A stretch of 64,000 nucleotides of DNA from contig JASJPB010000041.1 in NCBI GenBank assembly GCA_031426915.1, positions 1 to 64,000 of the forward strand. The letters are read 5' to 3'. The notes under the pieces are model-generated. The model was not told where the DNA came from and searched no databases. It was given only the letters and a program-made list of their open reading frames with translations. Source of the stretch: Sulfurimicrobium sp031426915. Its GTDB lineage: Bacteria > Pseudomonadota > Gammaproteobacteria > Burkholderiales > Sulfuricellaceae. Below, piece by piece: positions 59,766-64,000 of this stretch. Position 1 is the stretch's first letter; each line of letters opens with the position of its first letter. The translations under genes and the position numbers were made by a program.

Positions 59766-60814
59766 AGGAATTCGACATCGCTGGCCGAAAGATCGGCCCA
59801 AATCAGCAACCATTCGTCATCGCCGAAATGTCCGGCAACCACAACCAGTCCCTGGATCGTGCGCTCGCCATAGTGGACGCGGCCGCGAAGGCAGGCGCCC
59901 ATGCCCTGAAAATCCAGACCTACACCGCCGACACCATGACCCTGGACCTGAGCGAGGGAGAGTTTTTCATCGGCGACAGCGGCAGCCTGTGGCAAGGAAA
60001 ATCCCTCTACAAGCTTTACCAGGAAGCCTACACCCCCTGGGAATGGCACCAGCCCATCTTCGAACGCTGCCGGGAACAGGGCATGATCGGCTTCAGCACC
60101 CCGTTCGATGAAACCGCGGTGGACTTCCTGGAATCGCTGGAGGTGCCCTGCTACAAGATCGCCTCCTTCGAGAATACCGATCTGCCGCTGATCCGCAAGG
60201 TGGCCGCAACCGGCAAGCCGATGATCGTCTCCACCGGCATGGCCACCGTGGCGGAACTGGATGAAACGGTGCGCACCATCCGCGCGGCGGGTTGCGAAAA
60301 TTTCGTGCTGCTCAAATGCACCAGCACCTACCCCTCCACCCCGGAAAACACCAACCTGCGCACCATCCCCCACATGCGCGAGCTGTTCAGGTGCCAGACC
60401 GGCCTCTCCGACCACACCATGGGGGTCGGCGCAGCAGTTGCCAGCGTGGTGCTGGGCGCCACCGTGATCGAAAAGCATTTCACGTTGCGCCGCGCCGACG
60501 GCGGCGTGGATTCGTCATTCTCGCTGGAACCGGAGGAAATGCATTCCCTGGTGCTCGAAACCGAGCGCGCCTGGCAATCCCTGGGCGCAGTAAGCTACGG
60601 TCCCTCCGCTGCGGAAAAGCCCTCGCTGCAATACCGCCGCTCGCTCTATGTGACCCAGGACATCAAGGCGGGCGAAGCCTTCACCCGCGACAATGTGCGC
60701 GCCATCCGTCCCGGCCTGGGGCTGCCCACGAAACACCTGGAAACTTTCATGGGACGGAAAGCCAGCCGCGACGTCCGGAGGGGAACGCCTCTGAAGTGGG
60801 ACTTGCTGGCATAA
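59762..60814 (+). CDS. pseI: Pseudaminic acid synthase
   Basis: 350 residues; GTG start overlaps pseH. NeuB-type barrel: FVIAEMSGNHNQSLDRALAIVDAAAKAGAHALKIQTYTADTMTLD, GFSTPFDETAVDFLE, and SDHTMGVGAAVASVVLGATVIEKHFTLRR, followed by a C-terminal SAF (antifreeze-like) domain, RSLYVTQDIKAGEAFTRDNVRAIRPGLGL. It condenses the hexose with phosphoenolpyruvate to give Pse5Ac7Ac. Confidence 0.96.
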   Translation: MKEFDIAGRKIGPNQQPFVIAEMSGNHNQSLDRALAIVDAAAKAGAHALKIQTYTADTMTLDLSEGEFFIGDSGSLWQGKSLYKLYQEAYTPWEWHQPIFERCREQGMIGFSTPFDETAVDFLESLEVPCYKIASFENTDLPLIRKVAATGKPMIVSTGMATVAELDETVRTIRAAGCENFVLLKCTSTYPSTPENTNLRTIPHMRELFRCQTGLSDHTMGVGAAVASVVLGATVIEKHFTLRRADGGVDSSFSLEPEEMHSLVLETERAWQSLGAVSYGPSAAEKPSLQYRRSLYVTQDIKAGEAFTRDNVRAIRPGLGLPTKHLETFMGRKASRDVRRGTPLKWDLLA

Positions 60815-60845
60815 CACACGAATGGTAGACTAACCATGGTTAGTC
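60813..60845 (+). promoter_or_regulatory. Promoter and operator of the vapBC pair
   Basis: GACTAACCATGGTTAGTC (60828-60845) is a perfect 18-bp palindrome directly before the antitoxin gene. A promoter-like TTGCTG, 17-base spacer, TAGACT overlaps the left arm. This is what autoregulation by an antitoxin-toxin complex needs. Confidence 0.7.
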
Positions 60846-60861
60846 CACATCAGGCACACTC

Positions 60862-61110
60862 ATGTTAACTGTCAACATCCACGACGCCAAGACCCAGCTC
60901 TCCCGTCTGGTAGATCAGGCCGCGCGAGGGGAAACCTTCATCATCGCCAAGGCCGGGAAACCCATGGTCAAGGTCGTTGCGCTTGAGGCCGCTGATATCG
61001 AAACAGCGCGCCGGCTGGGTTTCATGGCCGGGGAGATCAGCGTGCCGGATGATTTCGACCGGATGGGAAGTGACGTGATCGCCGAGTTATTCGACGGGAA
61101 ACCGGTTTGA
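60862..61110 (+). CDS. vapB: Phd/YefM-type antitoxin
   Basis: 82 residues. N-terminal DNA-binding motif LTVNIHDAKTQLSRLVDQAARGETFIIAKAGKPMVKVV is characteristic of Phd/YefM antitoxins; the C-terminal half would wrap the toxin. It overlaps the toxin gene by four bases (TTGA) and is preceded by a palindromic operator. Confidence 0.92.
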   Translation: MLTVNIHDAKTQLSRLVDQAARGETFIIAKAGKPMVKVVALEAADIETARRLGFMAGEISVPDDFDRMGSDVIAELFDGKPV

Positions 61111-61493
61111 ACCTTTTGCTCGACACCCATCTGCTGCTATGGGCTGCCGGCCAGCCGGACCGACTACCAACTCTCGTGCGGGACTTGTTGCTGGATTCGG
61201 CAAACCAGCCTGTTTTCAGCTCCGCCAGCCTGTGGGAAATCACCATCAAGCGTGGACTGGAGCGCCCCGACTTTAATGTTGACCCGCGCCGTTTATGGCG
61301 TTTGTTACTGGCGAATGGTTACCGCGAGTTGCCGGTCACCAGCGAGCACGCCATGGCAATACATGAATTGCCCCTGTTACACAAAGACCCTTTCGACCGC
61401 ATCCTCGTCGCCCAGGCCCGCATAGAAGCCATGATACTGCTCACCGCAGATACTCTGGTGGCCGCCTATGGCGAGGGTGTGCGGCAAGTATGA
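61107..61493 (+). CDS. vapC: VapC-type PIN-domain toxin ribonuclease
   Basis: 128 residues, TTG start. PIN acidic residues: NLLLDTHLLLWA, SSASLWEITIKRG, and HKDPFDRILVAQAR. Toxins of this group cleave RNA, often tRNA. The pair sits within the glycan operon. The stop overlaps the start of the next gene (ATGA). Confidence 0.92.
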   Translation: MNLLLDTHLLLWAAGQPDRLPTLVRDLLLDSANQPVFSSASLWEITIKRGLERPDFNVDPRRLWRLLLANGYRELPVTSEHAMAIHELPLLHKDPFDRILVAQARIEAMILLTADTLVAAYGEGVRQV

Positions 61494-62251
61494 ATGACAC
61501 AATCCAGGCCCAAACAATGAAAACCCTCGCCATCATCGAAGCCCGCATGAAATCCACCCGGCTGCCGGGCAAGAACCTGCGCCCCATCCTCGGCAAGCCC
61601 ATGCTGGAAATGCTGGTCGAGCGCCTGAAGCACGCAAAAACCCTGGACGGCGTAGTGGTCGCTACCACCACTGATCCGTCCGACGACGCCATCGAGCAGA
61701 CCTGCGCCCGGATTGGCGCCGGATGCTATCGCGGCAGCATGGACGACGTGCTGGACCGGGTATTGAGCGCGGCGCAGGCTTTCGGCGCGGACACCATCGT
61801 CGAAATCACCGGCGACTGCCCGCTGACCGACCCGGCCATGGTGGACGAGATCGTCAACGCCTACCGCTCCAGCGGCTGCGATTACGTCGGCAATGTGCGC
61901 CCTGCCACCCACCCCATCGGACTGGCGATACAGGTTTTCGCCACCCGGGTGCTGGAAGAAACCGCGCGCTCCACCCAGGACCCCGCGGACCGGGAACATG
62001 TTTCGCTCTATATCTACGAGCACCCGGAAAAATTCTCGTTGAAAAACGTGGCAAGCGGGCTGGCGGAAAAATATCGCAGCTATCGCCTCACCGTCGACAC
62101 CCCCGAGGACTTTACCGTGGTGAGCGCCGTGTTCGAAGCGCTGTATCCCGCCAACCCGGCCTTCGGCTTGGCGGAAATGCTGGAGTTCCTCGACGGCAAA
62201 CCCGAGCTGCTGGCGCTCAACGGCGGAATCGCGCAAAAGGCCGCGCGCTGA
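61490..62251 (+). CDS. Second SpsF-like cytidylyltransferase
   Basis: 253 residues. AIIEARMKSTRLPGKNLRPILGKPMLEMLVERLK, DTIVEITGDCPLTDPAMV and YRLTVDTPEDFTVV mark the same family as the gene at 56851. The first nine residues precede a canonical MKTLAIIEAR start at 61517. Two such enzymes suggest two CMP-sugars or a different role for one. Confidence 0.86.
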   Translation: MNDTIQAQTMKTLAIIEARMKSTRLPGKNLRPILGKPMLEMLVERLKHAKTLDGVVVATTTDPSDDAIEQTCARIGAGCYRGSMDDVLDRVLSAAQAFGADTIVEITGDCPLTDPAMVDEIVNAYRSSGCDYVGNVRPATHPIGLAIQVFATRVLEETARSTQDPADREHVSLYIYEHPEKFSLKNVASGLAEKYRSYRLTVDTPEDFTVVSAVFEALYPANPAFGLAEMLEFLDGKPELLALNGGIAQKAAR

Positions 62252-63252
62252 TGCCCTATCGCGCCGCCATCGCCGGATGCGGCCTGATCGGCAGCGAATT
62301 TTCAGACACCATGACGCTGCCCGGCGTTTGGTCGCACGCGGATGCCTATTCGCAATGCGCCGGCACCGAACTGGTTGCGGTATGCGATCAAAACCAGGAA
62401 AAACTGGACCGTTGCGCCACCCGCTGGCACGTGGCGGCGCGTTACACCGATTTTGCCGCCATGCTGGATGGCGCCCAGCCGGAGATCGTCAGCATCTGCG
62501 CGCCGGACGCCGCCCATTACGTCCAGATCAAGACCGCGCTGCAACACCCCGCCGTGCGCGCGGTACTGGCCGAAAAACCGCTCGCGCTCGATCTGCGGGA
62601 GGCCGCAGAACTGGTGAATATTGCCGCCGAACGGAATGTCGTGCTTGCGGTCAACTACACCCGCCGTTATGCATCGGGCTTCGAACAGATTCGCATGCAA
62701 CTCCGCTCGGGAATCCTCGGCACGGTGCAATGCGTATTGGGCCTCTACACCAAGGGCACGCTGCACAACGGTGGACACTGGTTCGACCTGGCAGAGTTCC
62801 TGATCGGGCCGGTGCAAAGCGTCAGCGCCACGAACCAACTGCACGAAAACGGTGCTGACCCGACGCTGGACGTGGTGCTGGACTTCGAGTGCGGCGCGAC
62901 AGGCCACCTCCAGGGTCTCGATTCACGCGCTTTCGCCCTGTTCGAAATGGATATCCTGTGTTCGAAAGGACGGGTACGTGTCGTCGACTCCGGTTTTTCC
63001 ATCGAAATCTACCGGCTCGAAGCGAGCCCATTCGGCGCAGGATACCAGCGCCTGGGCTTTTCCGAAAAACTCGATGGCGGTCTGTCCCACGCCATGCTGC
63101 GCGCGGTCGAAGACACAGCTGCCTGCCTCGACACGCACCGCCCCCCCCTCTGCTCTGGAAAGGATGCCCTCCAGGCACTGAACATCGGCCTTGCCGCCCA
63201 TCGCTCGGCGGCAACAGGAAAGGTCGAGGTTTTGCCCGCTATTGCCTCGTAG
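62251..63252 (+). CDS. Gfo/Idh/MocA-family oxidoreductase
   Basis: 333 residues. N-terminal Rossmann AAIAGCGLIGSEFSDTMTLPG, AEKPLALDLREAAELVNIAAE with the EKP motif, and NYTRRYASGFEQIR, followed by the alpha/beta substrate domain. It oxidises or reduces a sugar nucleotide or related compound with NAD(P). It follows the second SpsF homologue with a TGATG overlap, suggesting a sugar-modifying step together. Confidence 0.88.
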   Translation: MPYRAAIAGCGLIGSEFSDTMTLPGVWSHADAYSQCAGTELVAVCDQNQEKLDRCATRWHVAARYTDFAAMLDGAQPEIVSICAPDAAHYVQIKTALQHPAVRAVLAEKPLALDLREAAELVNIAAERNVVLAVNYTRRYASGFEQIRMQLRSGILGTVQCVLGLYTKGTLHNGGHWFDLAEFLIGPVQSVSATNQLHENGADPTLDVVLDFECGATGHLQGLDSRAFALFEMDILCSKGRVRVVDSGFSIEIYRLEASPFGAGYQRLGFSEKLDGGLSHAMLRAVEDTAACLDTHRPPLCSGKDALQALNIGLAAHRSAATGKVEVLPAIAS

Positions 63253-63319
63253 CCGGGTTGGGCGCACGATTATGCTCCAGTCCTCTTTAAGCCTTGCTGC
63301 AATAGATAAGGAGAAAGAA

Positions 63320-64000
63320 ATGTCGACGATTACTTCCAGCACCGTTTTTTTCGGATCCCATGTCAGGTCGCTGCTGTCCGGCATCCTGCTGGTCCTTGCC
63401 ATGTCATTTTCGAATGCCTATGCCCTCACCCTGACCTCTCCCGCCTTCGCGGCAGGTGCAACCATACCCAATGCCTTCGTTTTCACGCTGGGAGGGCAAT
63501 GCGGGGGCGGCAACCAGTCGCCGCCGCTGATTTTCGGCAACGTGCCGGACGGAACCCAGAGCTTTGCGCTGGTGCTGCGCGATCCCGACGGTGGCAACTG
63601 GCTGCACTGGAAGATATGGAACATCCCCGCCACCATAGACGCGCTGCCGCACGATTTTTCCGCCATCACCACTATCACGCAGGCCAACAATGATTTCGGC
63701 ACGCTCGGCTACGGCGGCCCCTGCCCGCCCAGCGGCTCGCACCGCTACATTTTTACCCTCTATGCGCTGAACGTGACCTCCTTCGCGACCGAACCCTCGG
63801 AAGCCCAGCTCGCCGCGGCTGCCCTGCAAATCGCCACCCTCACCGCCTACCGCTCGCCAACGGACAACGGCGGCTGGACCCCCGCCGAGATACCGCAGAA
63901 CGGATGGTGGTGGAACGCCAGCGAAAGCGGGCGCGGCTACAGCATCGAACGAAATGCGACCAGCGGCAACATCTTCCTCGCCGCCTACCTGTATGGACAG
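63320..64000 (+). CDS. Secreted PEBP-fold protein with C-terminal GWWW/SGRG domain (partial)
   Basis: Runs off the window after 227 codons. Signal peptide (LLSGILLVLAMSFSNAYA), then a PEBP/YbhB fold with QSPPLIFGNVPDGTQSFALVLRDPDG, WLHWKIWNIPATIDALP and GYGGPCPPSGSHRYIFTLYAL. After residue 185 comes QNGWWWNASESGRGYSIERN, a module found in secreted betaproteobacterial proteins, here fused to PEBP. AAGGAG precedes the ATG. Its function is unknown. Confidence 0.87.
   Translation, partial: MSTITSSTVFFGSHVRSLLSGILLVLAMSFSNAYALTLTSPAFAAGATIPNAFVFTLGGQCGGGNQSPPLIFGNVPDGTQSFALVLRDPDGGNWLHWKIWNIPATIDALPHDFSAITTITQANNDFGTLGYGGPCPPSGSHRYIFTLYALNVTSFATEPSEAQLAAAALQIATLTAYRSPTDNGGWTPAEIPQNGWWWNASESGRGYSIERNATSGNIFLAAYLYGQ

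Overview
The window is about 64 kb of gene-dense, GC-rich bacterial chromosome. The gene content points to a chemolithoautotrophic betaproteobacterium, probably Nitrosomonadales (Sulfuricella, Thiobacillus or Gallionella relatives). The reasons are the end of a form II RuBisCO gene followed by cbbQ and cbbO, the zapB-zapA-6S RNA-fau locus, the amgK-murU / lptD-surA-pdxA-rsmA block, a glyQ-glyS-gmhB-plsC run, a TauE/SafE exporter and a tetrapyrrole gene (hemJ). The genus is an inference; no rRNA or other marker gene is present. I saw no tRNA, rRNA, CRISPR array, transposase or prophage.

Layout. 1-3379: end of cbbM, a strong terminator, then the RuBisCO activase pair cbbQ-cbbO. 3385-6071: a YhcH-like protein, an AlkD-type DNA glycosylase, purC and purE. 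6144-10578 (minus strand): an isolated AT-richer methyltransferase, a hydrolase, a TauE/SafE exporter, an EVE protein, fau, 6S RNA and zapA-zapB. 10681-12759: a cobalamin riboswitch controlling a btuB-like receptor. 12800-21070: a soluble CZB chemoreceptor, two LPS-core-type glycosyltransferases, a beta-barrel/FecR protein pair, a GT2 enzyme and an epimerase. 21030-30759: yggS, pilT-pilU, an rlmL-like methyltransferase, an acyl-CoA synthetase, hemJ, two TlpA-type thioredoxins, DinB, and amgK-murU for peptidoglycan recycling. 30833-36223: lptD-surA-pdxA-rsmA. 36226-47314: a diguanylate cyclase, a second chemoreceptor, gloA, a YgjP-type peptidase, plsC, gmhB, glyS, glyQ, a DUF3365 haem protein, a GIY-YIG protein and lnt.

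47370-63252 is a surface-glycan island in one direction with mostly overlapping genes: two glycosyltransferases, a Wzm/Wzt ABC exporter whose Wzt carries a C-terminal sugar-recognition-type domain, an acyltransferase-like protein, an epimerase and a methyltransferase with a coiled-coil tail. These are followed by a full pseudaminic-acid set (pseB, pseC, a cytidylyltransferase, a Pse-linked methylase, pseG, pseH, pseI), a vapBC toxin-antitoxin pair, a second cytidylyltransferase and a Gfo/Idh/MocA oxidoreductase. I read this as one pathway that makes, caps and exports a pseudaminate-containing polysaccharide. The window ends inside a PEBP-fold secreted protein.

The least expected signals are non-genic or very small. 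A 38-bp dispersed repeat encodes extra N-terminal residues of CbbQ and recurs upstream of rsmA, where the 5' end of rsmA is also duplicated. A 19-bp perfect inverted repeat encloses a 44-codon cysteine-rich ORF behind dinB. An orphan terminator and an extended -10 element suggest a leaderless heptosyltransferase mRNA. A WbdD-like capping arrangement may exist in the glycan island.
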